64,000 nt of DNA from Citrus sinensis (GCF_022201045.2 NC_068557.1:7874001-7938000); one strand, 5' to 3'; positions 1 through 10,410 are shown, counted from the stretch's first letter. The notes: generated by a model from the sequence alone, not told the origin. Numbers and translations are program-made.

Positions 1-2
1 TT

Positions 3-2325
3 TCTGATCCAAATCTTCAAAAAGAATATCTTGATAAACTTTTGAAAACCTTGGATTTTAATAAAGCCGAGACTTCTAAAGTCCCAATTGTTAAAAAGAA
101 TTCTTATGATCTTACTCAAATTTTAGATAAAAAGAAAACAAAGAAGACGGTTCCTAATATCCAAGATCTTCAGAAAGAGATAAAAGAAATCAAAAGTGAA
201 ATCATAGATTTAAAAGAAAAACAAAAAAAGTGATTCTGATACTATCCAACTCCTTTTACAAAAACAATTGTAGGATAATTCAGACAATGAATCTGATCCT
301 GATGATGGTGATGATATTAAAGTAGAAAACATTGAGTCAGTACCCAATGATTTTCTATTTGTTTTAAAGCAAATCACCACAAGAAAGTATTTGATTAAAG
401 TCACTTTAATCTTTTCTGATGATTTTGCAATGGACGCCATTGCCCTTTTTGATATTGGAGCCGATTTAAATTGTATTAGAGAAGACATCGTCCCCAAAAG
501 ATTTCATGAAAAAACAAAAGAAAGACTTTCTGCCGCTAATAATTCAAAACTGAATGTCAGTTCCAAAGTTGAAGCCTCAATCCATAATAATGGTTTTGAT
601 TTTAAAACTTCTTTTGTCCTCATAAATGATATTCATCATGCCATCATTTTGGGAACTCCTTTTATAAATCTTATAACTCCATATACTGTCAATTATGATA
701 GTATATCCTTCAAAGCAACAAATAAGAGACTTGTTTTCCCTTTTATTGAAAAACCCAAAACAAGGAATTTGAATATTGTCAAAGTTTGTTCTGTTTACCA
801 AAACAAAATTAATGCCATTCTTAAGTCCAAACAAGATGATTTATTTTGTTTACAAAAAGATTTGGATTTCCAAAGAATTGGAAGTCAATTACAAAATGAT
901 TTTATGCAAAGAAAAATCTCCGATTTCAAAAGCCTGATTGAAAAAGAAATATGTGTCGATTTACCATCTGCTTTTTGGAATATAAAACAACATTTGGTAG
1001 ATTTGTCTTATGAAAATTCGTTTGATGAAAAACAAATTCCCACTAAAACACGACCAATCCAGATGAACATGGAATTGGAACAACATTGCAAAAATGAAAT
1101 CAAAGATTTAGAGTCAAAAGGTCTCATTGTTAAGTCAAGGTCCCCATGGTCTTGTGCCGCTTTTTATGTTAATAAAAATTCTGAAATTGAAAGAGGCGTA
1201 CCTAGACTTGTGATAAATTACAAACCTTTGAATAAAGCTTTAAAATGGATTAGGTACCCAATACCTAATAAAAAAGATTTGCTCCAAAAACTTTGTTCAG
1301 CTTTCATTTTTTCTAAATTTGATATGAAGTCTGGTTTTTGGCAAATACAAATCCATCCTAAAGATCGTTACAAAACAACTTTTACTGTTCCCTTTGGACA
1401 ATACGAATGGACAGTAATGCCCTTTGGTTTGAAAAATGCACCCTCAGAATTTCAAAGAATCATGAACGATATTTATAATCCCTATTCTGAGTTTTGCATT
1501 GTTTATATTGATGATGTGTTGATTTTTTCTCGAAGTATTGATCAACATTTCAAACATTTAAAGACTTTTTATCTTGTTACAAAAAAGGCTGGATTAGCCC
1601 TTTCTAGTTCAAAAATTTCTTTATTTCAAACAAAGGTCCGGTTCCTTGGCCATCATATTTCCAAAGGAACTATCACTCCAATAGAGAGATCACTTTTGTT
1701 TGCAGATAAATTCTCAGACAAAATTCTGGACAAAACCCAATTACAAAGATTTCTTGGTAGTCTAAATTATGTTCTCGATTTTTGCCATAATATCAATAGG
1801 ATGTCTAAACCTTTGCATGATAGGTTAAAAAAGAATCATGTTGCATAGTCAGAAGAACATACCAAAGTTGTTAGATTAATAAAGCAATCTGTGAAAAATA
1901 TTCCATGCTTATTTCTTGCAAATCCTGCATTACCTAAAATTGTTGAAACTGATGCATCTGATATAGGTTATGGAGGTATATTAAAACAAAAAGAAAATGA
2001 CAAAGAACAGATAGTACAATATGTTTCTGCACATTGGAATGATTGCCAGAAAAATTATTCTACTATCAAAAAATAAATTCTTTCTATTGTTTTATGCATA
2101 TCTAAATTCCAAAGTGATTTACTAAATCAAAAATTTTTACTTAGAATTGATTGCAAAGCTGCAAAACATGTTTTAGAAAAAGATGTTCAAAATATTGCAT
2201 CAAAACAGATTTTTGCACGATGGCAAGCTATTTTAAGTGTTTTTGATTTTGATATTGAATTTATTAAAGGTGACAAAAATTCTGTTCCTGATTTTCTAAC
2301 CAGAGAATTTCTTCAAAACAGATAA
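3..2325 (+). pseudogene. Pararetroviral ORF1, 3' part (PR-RT-RNase H), broken
   Basis: C-terminal part of the viral polyprotein. Bases 3-233 read in one frame and end in a Lys/Glu-rich coiled-coil-like stretch; the homologous reading then moves to another frame near 230-240, at an A-rich run. In the second frame there are stops at 271 (TAG), 1846 (TAG) and 2074 (TAA). The protease motif at 451-465 reads DIGAD, where the family has D-T/S-G. Reverse transcriptase covers about 1050-1700 with YIDD at 1504-1515. RNase H follows, with a TDAS motif near 1948. The final TAA (2323-2325) overlaps the ATG of ORF2, an arrangement common in the family. It cannot make a working polyprotein as it stands. 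Confidence 0.88.
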
Positions 2326-3740
2326 TGCCGCCAAAGAAGAAAGACAAAGGTAAAGCAGTTCTCAAAATTACTGGTTCTCAAGAACCTTCTAAAGAACCCC
2401 AGTCAACTCCTTCTAAAGAAAAATTACTTTCTTATGCCATGCCCATTAAATCTTGGATAGAAATGGTTGAAGAACATGGAGCCCAATACAAATCTATTTC
2501 TTCTGATGACCAAGTAAAGCAATGGATGAGTTCCATTACAAAATCCCCTAAGCTCGTGCTCGCCCTTCAAAACCTTTCTCAAAGCCAAATTTCTCCTAAA
2601 AAAGAAATTGAAATTACAAAACATTCTTCCCAAAATGTTGTTGTATCTGCTGAAAGCTCATCTTCTCAAATTGTGCTTTCTCAGCCAACACCTTCAAAGA
2701 AAACCTCCGATTGGTTTGATAAAACTCATTTCCAAAACATTCTTTCTATGGAAGATGGATTTTACCATACTGATCCTTTTCAAAGCATTTCAAAGTTTTT
2801 CCCCAAAGGCTGGTTTTTCAAACCATGGGATTTGACAAAACCCCAGTCTTACTATCAAAGCATTTTAGAAATAACTGAATCAGTTAAATTCAAGCATTTC
2901 TTCCTTGACAAAGCCCATTCAGAACCGGCTTATTCCACGGCCACAATCCTAAAAGTATTAAGCCCAAACCAGTGGGGTGACCTACTCCACAATTTCAAAA
3001 CCTTCCCTTTAAATTTTGAGACCCGTTTACCTCATTGTCGGACTTTTTCCTACTGGGATTACCAACAAGCATGGTATAACACCTTTTTTATCCAAAACCC
3101 TAAAAAATCTCACTCATGGTTATTTTTCTTCAACACAAAGATAACCGTTCAAAGTCTCCCAAATTGGTTTCATCACTGGTGGAATCTTTTTGGCCCAATT
3201 CCACAAATCCTAACACCAAACGCCACAAATTGCCTAAACATCTTCAAAGCCCATTATTTACCTTCTGACTCAGAAAAAAGATTTTCCCCCTTTCTTTGCT
3301 TTTGCGCAAATTTCTTCCTACCATGGGTCTGTTCGTGGAACCTCCGTTTCCACACCCAAGATTCCCAAGTCATCCTTCAAAGAACCTTTAAAGTCAAATG
3401 GTGGTCAAAATTTGATGAACAGTCCAAATTGACTGTTAACATGATCAAAGATTGGCTCTCCTCTAAAAACCTCCTACAACCAACCCAGGAAGCCTCTAAA
3501 GCCCAACAGACCTTCCTAACCCAAAAATCCAAAGCCCAGTCTCTATTGGCAAGCGCCAAAACTGAAGATGAGTATTTCAAAGCCATGGAACAGCTCCTCG
3601 CCTCAAGATCAAAATCCTCAGTTGCAGACTCCTCTGAAGATGAAGATGATGATGAAGACGAAGAGCCTTTCATTTCCCTTGGAGACGAAAACGAAGATGA
3701 TTGTTTCGGCATTTTCTCTCCAATAAAGCATTGTAAATGA
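2325..3740 (+). CDS. Pararetroviral ORF2 protein, unknown function (open)
   Basis: An uninterrupted 471-residue frame that starts one base before the end of ORF1 (TAATG overlap). The N-terminus is Lys-rich (MPPKKKDKGK). The middle is rich in Trp, Phe and His, with several FF and WW pairs. The C-terminus has a Ser run and a strongly acidic stretch (about 435-460), then a short FSPIKHCK tail. The same tail is present in copy 2 at 5040-5321. I recognise no catalytic motif. Its role is unknown; a structural or RNA-binding role is only a guess. It is notable that it remains open next to a heavily broken ORF1. Expression in the plant is not shown by the sequence. Confidence 0.7.
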   Translation: MPPKKKDKGKAVLKITGSQEPSKEPQSTPSKEKLLSYAMPIKSWIEMVEEHGAQYKSISSDDQVKQWMSSITKSPKLVLALQNLSQSQISPKKEIEITKHSSQNVVVSAESSSSQIVLSQPTPSKKTSDWFDKTHFQNILSMEDGFYHTDPFQSISKFFPKGWFFKPWDLTKPQSYYQSILEITESVKFKHFFLDKAHSEPAYSTATILKVLSPNQWGDLLHNFKTFPLNFETRLPHCRTFSYWDYQQAWYNTFFIQNPKKSHSWLFFFNTKITVQSLPNWFHHWWNLFGPIPQILTPNATNCLNIFKAHYLPSDSEKRFSPFLCFCANFFLPWVCSWNLRFHTQDSQVILQRTFKVKWWSKFDEQSKLTVNMIKDWLSSKNLLQPTQEASKAQQTFLTQKSKAQSLLASAKTEDEYFKAMEQLLASRSKSSVADSSEDEDDDEDEEPFISLGDENEDDCFGIFSPIKHCK

Positions 3741-3777
3741 TTATTTGATTATTTACTTTAAAAAAAAAAAGTAATTT

Positions 3778-3825
3778 CGGGTGGTCCCCTGGACACAAGT
3801 GAGAGCGCACATGTCTCTTCACCCG
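3778..3825 (+). promoter_or_regulatory. Conserved 48-bp block in viral intergenic region, copy 1
   Basis: The block begins CGGGTG and ends CACCCG, so its ends can pair as a 6-bp stem. It differs at a single base from the block at 5443-5490, although flanking sequence in the two copies differs by many substitutions and indels. That suggests a constrained viral element, perhaps RNA structure or processing. The function is not known to me. Confidence 0.55.
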
Positions 3826-3899
3826 TATTGTATATCAGTCTGTATTTCCGTATATGTACAAAGCATCTACTATTCAAAGATACGATCCAATTGTTATTG

Positions 3900-4002
3900 T
3901 GCACTTAAAATCCCGCTACAGTGAACAGTGCAGAGTTCCAGATGTTACTGTGCACTTAAAGTCCCGCTACAGTGAACAGTTTAAAGATTTTTGTATAAAA
4001 AC
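3900..4002 (+). promoter_or_regulatory. Putative viral promoter: 30-bp direct repeats plus TATA box
   Basis: Two 30-bp units at 3900-3929 and 3951-3980 differ at one position; each contains CCCGCTACAGTGAACAG. A TATA motif (TGTATAAAAA, 3992-4001) follows at once. Repeated enhancer-like units before a TATA box fit a pararetroviral pregenomic promoter. Copy 2 has related CGCTACAG repeats before its own TATA-like motif. Confidence 0.6.
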
Positions 4003-4915
4003 CGAGAGGAAGACTCAGACTCCTCAGGTTTTTCATTTCTCATTTTCAGAGCCTCTCTCTCTACTTCTCTTCCTTCTCTCTAAAACTCTCTCTCTCTCTC
4101 TCTCTTTGGGAATAGGAATCTGGAATCCGAAGACAAAAAGGAATTACTCCTGTCTTCAGATTAATTTCCCATAATTTCCCTTTCTTCTCTACAAAGAAAA
4201 GCAATCAATGTAAGCATTCCATTTTTAGTTTCATTAAAGCACTTATAATTTTATTTAAAGCCATTTCAATTCCATGTACTTTAAATTTCTGCAATTTACT
4301 TTTCTGCAATTTAATTTTATGCACATTTAAATTCCAGCAATTTATTTTTAAAGCACTTTTCTTTTCAAAGCATGCTTGCAGACTGGTTTTTATCAGATCT
4401 GCCATAAAATTTCTACGTTCCTCTGAGGCAAAGAGACCGGATCTCGATCCTCAGTTGTAAATCTTCTCTTCTCCCTCCATTCCTTCAGAGCACCATTTCC
4501 GGGATTCCGGATCTGGTACTGTGTATGTACCCAAACCTCTAAAAGAACCTAATCTAAATCTGATAATAGCCCAATAAAAAGAATCAACCACGTTTAAAGT
4601 AATTTAACTTTATTTGGTAAAATAAAACTGATTTGGTATATCGGCTGGAAACCCGAACGTGCGGACTATTGATCTGTTCTAAGTCAGATCTGGGTCCAAA
4701 GACTTCACTTTGTGTAGCATCGATCTGGTTTAACAACGCCACGTACCAATTAGTTATTAAAAATTTGACCAACCGCGTTCAAATTTGTTTGATCACTGTA
4801 TGATCCAAAGAACTCCATAATCAAACCTGGTAAAGCTTCTTTAAAATAAATCAACCGCGATTAACAATAAAGAGTTTTGACGAAAACACATCCATCCTTC
4901 GATCCTATTTCCTTC

Positions 4916-4972
4916 TGGTATCAGAGCATACCGTCAATTTTCTTGTGTTTTATTTTGTCACCTTTAATAATG
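4916..4972 (+). other. tRNA-Met primer-binding site and ORF1 start, copy 1
   Basis: TGGTATCAGAGC at 4916-4927 is complementary to the 3' end of plant initiator tRNA-Met, the usual primer of Caulimoviridae minus-strand synthesis. Forty-two bases later an ATG at 4970 opens a frame (Met-Ser-Asp-Glu) that is cut within a few codons by a TA repeat and the junction with copy 2. This is most simply the start of ORF1. Confidence 0.75.
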
Positions 4973-4980
4973 TCAGATGA

Positions 4981-5007
4981 ATATATGTATATATATATAT
5001 ATATATA
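4981..5007. repeat. TA-dinucleotide tract at viral copy junction
   Basis: A mostly perfect (TA)n run lies exactly where copy 1 stops, a few codons into ORF1, and where copy 2 begins inside ORF2. It marks the junction of the two viral segments. Confidence 0.85.
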
Positions 5008-5321
5008 AGTTTGACGAATAGACTAAATTAACTGACACTTTGATCCAAAATTGGCTCTGTTCTAAAGGCTTCTTACCCCCTACCATTAAAGAGGTCAAAG
5101 CCCAAGAAACTTTTCTTACCCAAAAATCCAAAGCCCAATCTCTTTTGGCTAGCGCCAAAACTGAAGAAGAATATTTTAAATTTATGGAGCAGCTCCTCAC
5201 CTCAAGATCAAAGTCTTTAGTTGCCGACTCCTCTGAAGATGATGAAGAAAATGAAGAGCCATTTATTTCTCTTGAAGATGACTATTTCGGAATCTTCTCT
5301 CCAATAAAGCATTGTAAATAA
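5008..5321 (+). pseudogene. Pararetroviral ORF2, 3' fragment (copy 2)
   Basis: Matches the last part of ORF2 in copy 1, from the SKLTV region to the shared tail FSPIKHCK and a TAA stop at 5319-5321. The 5' part is missing because the junction with the TA tract falls inside the gene. The acidic stretch is shorter than in copy 1. Near the left edge (about 5016-5030) the frame also meets a stop, so this is a relic. Confidence 0.8.
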
Positions 5322-5442
5322 GTTATCATTTGAAAAAAAAAAAGTAATTTTTCATTTTGTAAATTTTATTCTGCACTACCATTGTAATTATATTTCCAGT
5401 TGTATTTCTAGCATTTTCCTTTCTTTTGTATAATTGTATCCT

Positions 5443-5490
5443 CGGGTGGTCCCCTAGACACAAGTGAGAGCGCACATGTCTCTTCACCCG
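5443..5490 (+). promoter_or_regulatory. Conserved 48-bp block in viral intergenic region, copy 2
   Basis: Identical to 3778-3825 except one base, with the same CGGGTG and CACCCG ends. It lies 121 bases after the ORF2 stop, against 37 in copy 1, so the block is kept while its spacing has changed. Confidence 0.55.
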
Positions 5491-5526
5491 AATTATCCTT
5501 GTATTTTAAAGACATCTCCAAAGACT

Positions 5527-5616
5527 ACAGTTTCGCTACAGTTGAGAAGCTACAGTTTCGCTATAGTTGAGAAGCTACAGACTCGCTACAGTTAAAAGAC
5601 CCATTTTGTATTTAAA
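5527..5616 (+). promoter_or_regulatory. Putative viral promoter, copy 2
   Basis: Repeats built on CGCTACAG and GAGAAGCTACAG occur about three times between 5527 and 5592, followed by a TATA-like TGTATTTAAA at 5607-5616. The arrangement parallels 3900-4002, but the repeat unit and number differ. Confidence 0.5.
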
Positions 5617-6374
5617 TCGAGAGGAAGACTTAGACTCCTCATATTTTTAGAATTCTATTTTCTTTCTCTCTTCTTCTTCTCTCTCTCTCTCTCTCTGGGA
5701 ATCAGGAATCGGAAGACGACAAGGAATTTTCCTATCTTCAGATTAATTTCCCATTTCTTCTGTAATGCTTCCCTTTAAAGATAAATAAAGCAAGAAAAAT
5801 CAAATGTAAGATTTATAATTTCTTTTAAAGTTTGTAATTTTAAAGCTCTGTATATTTAAATTTCTGCAATTTATCTTAAAGCATTTTAATTTCCGCAATT
5901 TATTTTAAAGCATTTAAATTTCAGTAATTTAAATTTTATGCATGCTTTGCAGACTGATCTGTATCAGATCGGCCATATAACTGCTACGTTCCTCTAAGGC
6001 AACGAGACCAGATCTCAATCCTCAGTTGTATCTTCTCTTCTCCCTCTTTCCAATCAGAGTGCTATTTCTGGGATCCATATCTAGTACTATCTATGAGCTT
6101 TTAGATCTGTTGCTAGGCTTGATAAAGAATCTAATCCATATTTGGTAAAGAATTAATTAAATGGGTATATCGGCTGGAAACCAGAACATGCGGGATATTG
6201 ATCTGTTCTAAGTCAGATCTGGTCCCTAAGGCAGACTAGTCTCTGCATTGATCAGGTAGAACAAAGCCACATACCAATTTAATTATATTTAAAAGCAATC
6301 AACCGCGTATCAAAGCACATCCACATTATCTGAATTTGCTAATCTTCCTAAAACACATCCATCCTTCGATCCTA

Positions 6375-6446
6375 TATCCTTCTGGCATCAGAGCCAAAGC
6401 ACGTCCTATATACCAGAAGGATATATATATATATATATATATATAT
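6375..6446. other. Right edge of viral copy 2: primer site, inverted repeat, TA tract
   Basis: A primer-binding-site variant, TGGCATCAGAGCC, lies at 6383-6395. TATCCTTCTGG (6375-6385) is followed after a short spacer by its exact reverse complement (6413-6423), which runs into a TA tract (6421-6446). The inverted copy of primer-site-adjacent sequence looks like filler made when the end was joined to host DNA. Confidence 0.65.
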
Positions 6447-7680
6447 TAATCTTTGTGAAAGCTATGTCAAAAAAATAAATATTGTAAAAAAATTTAACTA
6501 CTAATTTTTTGGACATTAATAAAAAAATTAATATATTAACTCCTCGTGGAGTATTCAAAAAAATTAATATAAATTTTTTTTGTTTCTATTTTACTTTTTT
6601 AGCTTAAATTGATATTTTTTCGTTGTTATTTTTGCCCATAGATGTCAAAATTAGTAATTAGAAGGCAGCTTCATACCATTTTATCTTTCATTAGAAAAAT
6701 ACTATGTATTGAAATATATAAATACATGTAGATGCATGTGTGTGTGTGTATAAATATAATAGTAATTTTCTACACATTTTTACACAACTTCAAGGTTTAG
6801 GTCATATGGCATCATATTGTTTTACCCAAAAAATTTCACATTTTTTAAAAGTTTTTTTTTTTTACTATTATGGTCTATTTCTCTCTTTTTTTTTAGAGTC
6901 AAAATGCACCATCTTTATATAATTTTAACTAGGTGTATAAATTAAAATATTAGAGAAAATTAAAAATTAAATTTTCATTCATCCCTCATTAATTCATCGT
7001 TCCCAACTAAGAATTTTAGTATTTTACCACAAATTAGTGATTACAAGAATGGCATCAAAGTGGAGCTATCCAGTCTTAACGAATATTAAAGATTATTACT
7101 CCATATTTTGCCAAGAAGTTTGGCTGACAAAAGAGTTTTTATTCAATAAAAAAATGTCAAAAAACACTAATTTATTGCCGAATCTAACTTTAGGGAAAGT
7201 AATTTGAGAGTTGTAAATTTGTTAAAAGAAAATTTGTAATTATTGACCAATGATCTCTTTTGAAAATGTTCTTGTTCCGTTTAATTCTTTTTTTCCCTCT
7301 ATTTATTCTTTTTTTCACTCTATTTCAACATGAGAGTCAAATTTCCATAACTCGATCTGTGAGATGAAACTTTTTTTTTGCCATAATAAATAAAGTCGGA
7401 AATTTCTTATATTTAATTTTCTACAATAGTCCAATGTTATTTGCTTATTTATTTTATTAAAATTTATATGCAATTTAACAAATGAATACGTGATGAGCAA
7501 AGATAAAATCCTTTAACAGAATGTTTTATTCATAAGCATACTAAAGATTAATCACGTGAAATTTGTGATCAATATTTTTACTGCAATCTCAATCATTTTT
7601 TTGGATTTTGCTCAATCTCTTACTTTTTTTTGTTTTTAAAATATTTTTACTTTTTTTTTTTTTAAAGCAACAAGAACGAG
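6447..7680. other. Intergenic, AT-rich, no gene seen
   Basis: Strongly AT-rich sequence with short homopolymers and no convincing ORF, RNA gene or delimitable transposon. Confidence 0.6.
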
Positions 7681-8060
7681 ATGTCCATAACCACCATCTC
7701 TGACGAACGTGACCTCATCCCGCCGCCGCAGGTGCCGATTCCACCACCAAAAAAAAAAAAAAAACCTATACAAGCGCTGGAAAATTGTCATATTCTTTTG
7801 CATACTATGGCGTCGGCTACGAAGGCATGCAAAGGAACCCAGCCGCCAAAACCATTGAAGGCGATCTCAAAGACCCAATAATCAAAGCCACACAACTCTC
7901 CGACAAATCACCCAAAGGGAACTTATAAGAAAAAGAAAGATAAGAAAACAAAGGAAAAGGAAAAGAACGAAAAAGAAAACAGAAGAAAAGAAAGGAAAAG
8001 AAAGAACAAGAAAACAGAGGCAAAGAAAAAGAAAAAAGACAAAATAACTAGGAAGTTCTG
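7681..8060 (+). pseudogene. Unrecognised ORF fragment and purine-rich tract
   Basis: A 66-codon frame starts at 7681 (MSITTISDERDL, then a Pro-rich PPPQVPIPPP) and runs into a 15-16 base A run near 7749. Past that run a different frame is the more protein-like (SYSFAYYGVGYEGM and onward, ending near 7928), so a shift in the A run may have broken one ORF. It continues as a nearly pure A/G tract to about 8050 that codes only Lys/Glu-type residues. I recognise no family. It may be a relic or chance. Confidence 0.25.
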
Positions 8061-9437
8061 AGAATAAAACAAAAAAAGGGGCCTTTAAAAGAGAAAGCAA
8101 AAACGGTACTTGTAAATATTGTTGTATAACTTCGGATTATTTATTACAATCTATTTTATTGGTTATTATATTACAATTATTGTATTCTTTTATAATATGT
8201 ATAAATTTTTATTCTATTATCTTAAAATAACTTTTGATTTAATCTTGTATGTTTTTATTATTTATTTATGTTATGATATTATTTAAAGGTTATTTAATTA
8301 AACTATTTGTTTGGATCTTTTTTTCACAGGTTATATACTTAAAAAATATTAAAAAATAAATATTATGTTGTCGAAAATTTAAAGTCATAAGTTTTGATTT
8401 TTACGAAGAATTATGGTTTTTAACGTTTATACTAAAAAATTAACATTAAATTTTTAAAATTTAAGAATTCTATAATTAGTATTTTTCTAAATATTAATAA
8501 ATTTTATTTTCTAAATATATAATTTAAATTATTTATAAAAAAATTAATACAGTGTTGTGCTGTATCAAACATAATAATAATAATAATATAGTACTAAATG
8601 TTAGACAATATTATTATAATACAACATATATAATATATTTATATTAAAATAATATAATATAATATAATACAATAATAGTGTGCTAAAAACACCCAAATGG
8701 ACGTGGAATTAAAGAGAAATTTTAGAATATATTCTACAAGAGTTCTGATATTTGCCCCGGATCAAACCCCGAAACTAAACAAAACGGCATCGTTTTGTTT
8801 TTTATTTTTTGGCTTCTCGAAAACGCTGCCGTTTCACTTATCATTTCCAAAACCTGTGAACGAGATAGATAGAATCCAGCCATTCGTTTCTTCTTTTCTT
8901 CGTTTCTTCCTTACCAAAAAATTCGTTACTTTCCTTCCTCGACTGAGGTCCAGCCATTCGGGATCTACAACAGAACGCTTCATCCTCTTCGTCTTAAGCT
9001 GAAGAAAGTGATTAACAAAGAACACACCCATTTAGTGAAGAAAGTGATTAACAGTAGCTGCAAAATTTGTCCTTGAAAGCTGAGTTTCGACGGAACAAGA
9101 CCAACAGCAGCTGCGAAGTTTCGACATAACAAGATTAACATTGTCCCTGAAAGCTTGAATTTTCGAAGCTTGAATTTATTTTTGAGATGTTGATATGTAA
9201 TGGGTCATTTTGGAAATCTTATGTATTGTACTGAATTTTTCTTTAGCCGTTTAGATTGTGCCTTCCAGATGCTTGTGAAAATGTCTGTTGAATGTTAGAA
9301 GTCCTGCTTTAGAAAATTTGAATTATTGGGCACTTTCATTTGCTTAAACAAGTAGTTTATGAGCTCTCTCATCGTTGAAACAAATTTTGCATATAAATAG
9401 CTTGGAAAAAAAAGAAAAAAACTTCCACTACAGTGGA
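8061..9437. other. Intergenic, AT-rich then mixed; possible non-coding transcript
   Basis: 8100-8690 is very AT-rich with (AAT)n and (TAATA)n runs. 8760-9060 has higher GC, two AAACG-N4-CGTTT boxes (8782-8795, 8821-8834) and a CT-rich stretch like a plant 5' leader. No supported coding frame. Confidence 0.4.
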
Positions 9438-9585
9438 TCAAGCTAATGAAGCGTTGTCTTCATTTTCTTGATGCTCCAAGAGTAACTGCAAGAAGTCATC
9501 ATTACTTCCTTCAGTATTGTTCCCTGCTGCTGCTTCTTCACCGTTAACAACAAACTTCGTTTCTACACTTTCAACAGTAGAACTT
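9438..9585 (-). pseudogene. Possible C-terminal exon of an unknown gene
   Basis: On the minus strand about 48 codons end in a TGA at 9438-9440. The peptide is acidic and ordinary in composition, ending QENEDNASLA. On the same strand beyond the MITE at 9598-10407, another protein-like stretch (about 10466-10590, including LAELMKLIGTPNISD) could belong to the same broken or split gene, but I could not find a donor/acceptor pair of matching phase. I recognise no family. Confidence 0.22.
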
Positions 9586-9597
9586 ATAATATATTAA

Positions 9598-10407
9598 TGC
9601 TGCGTTTACTTTTTGGATTGGAGTGGGAATCATTGGATTAAGAGTGTGGAGTGGGAGTGGGAGTAAGGTGTTTACTTAGACTAAAAGAAAGTATGGATTG
9701 TCAATCAGAATCCCAATTATTTGTTTACTTTGTCTTAGATTTGGAGTAAATTATTTTAAATTACAATTTTATCCTTATGTACAGAATCATAATTTGTAAT
9801 TAAAAAATTAATAAAAAATATATTTGAAAAATAAAATAAATATTTTATTATATTTATAAATTAATAATAATTACTAATATTCTTAATTATGTAAATCATA
9901 ATTTTTTATTAATTTAAATTTAAATTATGTGAATAAAAATTATTAATAATAGCAACACAAATGAAATATTATTATTGATAATATAGTACAAAATTAATAT
10001 TTTTTTAGAATAAAATATTTATTATTATTAATTAAATAAATAATTAATATTTATTAAAATTAATGTTTAATATTATTAATTTAAATATAATATTTATTTA
10101 TTTTTATTTTATTAAATTTAATAAAATAAATATGATATAATTATTATTTCTAATAAATATGATATTATTTATTTTATTAAATATTATTTATTTATTTTAA
10201 TTTTAATTATAAGGATAAAATGGGAAGAGGGGGGAGTGGATTCCCACTCCCACCTCCCCCCATGGGAGTGGGAATCCCACTCCCCACTCCAAAATTGAGT
10301 GGGATCCACGAATTCTCACTCCCACTCCCTCCTTTTTTAAGGTAAGTAAACACTGGAGTGGGAGGAATCTACACTCCATACTCCCACTCCAGCAAGTAAA
10401 CACTACC
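9598..10407. mobile_element. PIF/Harbinger-type MITE with TAA target duplication
   Basis: An 810-bp element with no coding frame. Terminal inverted repeats are TGCTGCGTTTACTT on the left and GGTAGTGTTTACTT read inward from the right, sharing GTTTACTT. It is flanked by TAA at 9595-9597 and 10408-10410, the typical target duplication of PIF/Harbinger elements. Inside the ends are many GGAGTGGGA repeats in opposite orientation, a second inner GTGTTTACTT pair (about 9669 and 10345), and an extremely AT-rich centre (9740-10205). Confidence 0.72.
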
Positions 10408-10410
10408 TAA

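Larger units (their letters stand above)
3741..4969 (+). promoter_or_regulatory. Pararetroviral intergenic region and leader, copy 1
   Basis: No ORF here looks real. After ORF2 comes an A-run, then a 48-bp conserved block (3778-3825), two 30-bp repeats upstream of a TATA box (3900-4002), a pyrimidine-rich CT tract (about 4050-4105), and an AT-rich leader leading to the primer-binding site at 4916. The same order of blocks recurs in copy 2 (5322-6395). In this family this interval carries the pregenomic RNA promoter and a structured leader; that role is inferred. Confidence 0.65.
1..4980 (+). mobile_element. Endogenous pararetrovirus, copy 1 (partial)
   Basis: An integrated Caulimoviridae sequence. 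Reading left to right it has the end of ORF1 (aspartic protease, reverse transcriptase, RNase H), ORF2, an intergenic region with a TATA box, a tRNA-Met primer-binding site, and then the first codons of a new ORF1. That order is a circular genome opened near the start of ORF1. There is no integrase domain and no LTR, which separates it from Ty3 elements. The one-ORF polyprotein followed by a basic-start ORF2 of unknown function resembles florendoviruses; the genus call is inference. The left end lies outside the window. The copy is defective: frameshift, three stops and a changed protease motif in ORF1. Confidence 0.85.
5008..6420 (+). mobile_element. Endogenous pararetrovirus, copy 2 (fragment)
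   Basis: A second viral segment in the same orientation. It holds about the last 100 codons of ORF2, the intergenic region with its 48-bp block, CGCTACAG repeats, TATA-like motif, CT tract, leader and primer-binding site, and stops just after the site. It aligns with 3400-4930 of copy 1 but with many substitutions and indels, so the two are distinct variants and not a recent duplication. Another TA tract (6421-6446) borders it on the right. Confidence 0.85.

Noticed and set aside
3377-3712. Ser-rich 111-codon ORF on the minus strand
   Set aside because: It is the complement of the acidic GAT/GAA-rich end of viral ORF2.
1-6446. Ty3-type LTR retrotransposon as explanation of the RT region
   Set aside because: No integrase, no LTRs, ORF2 after RNase H, and a primer site in a repeated intergenic region fit Caulimoviridae better.
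8697-9002. 101-codon ORF near the palindromic boxes
   Set aside because: Phe/Ser-rich translation of a CT-rich leader-like stretch, no domain.
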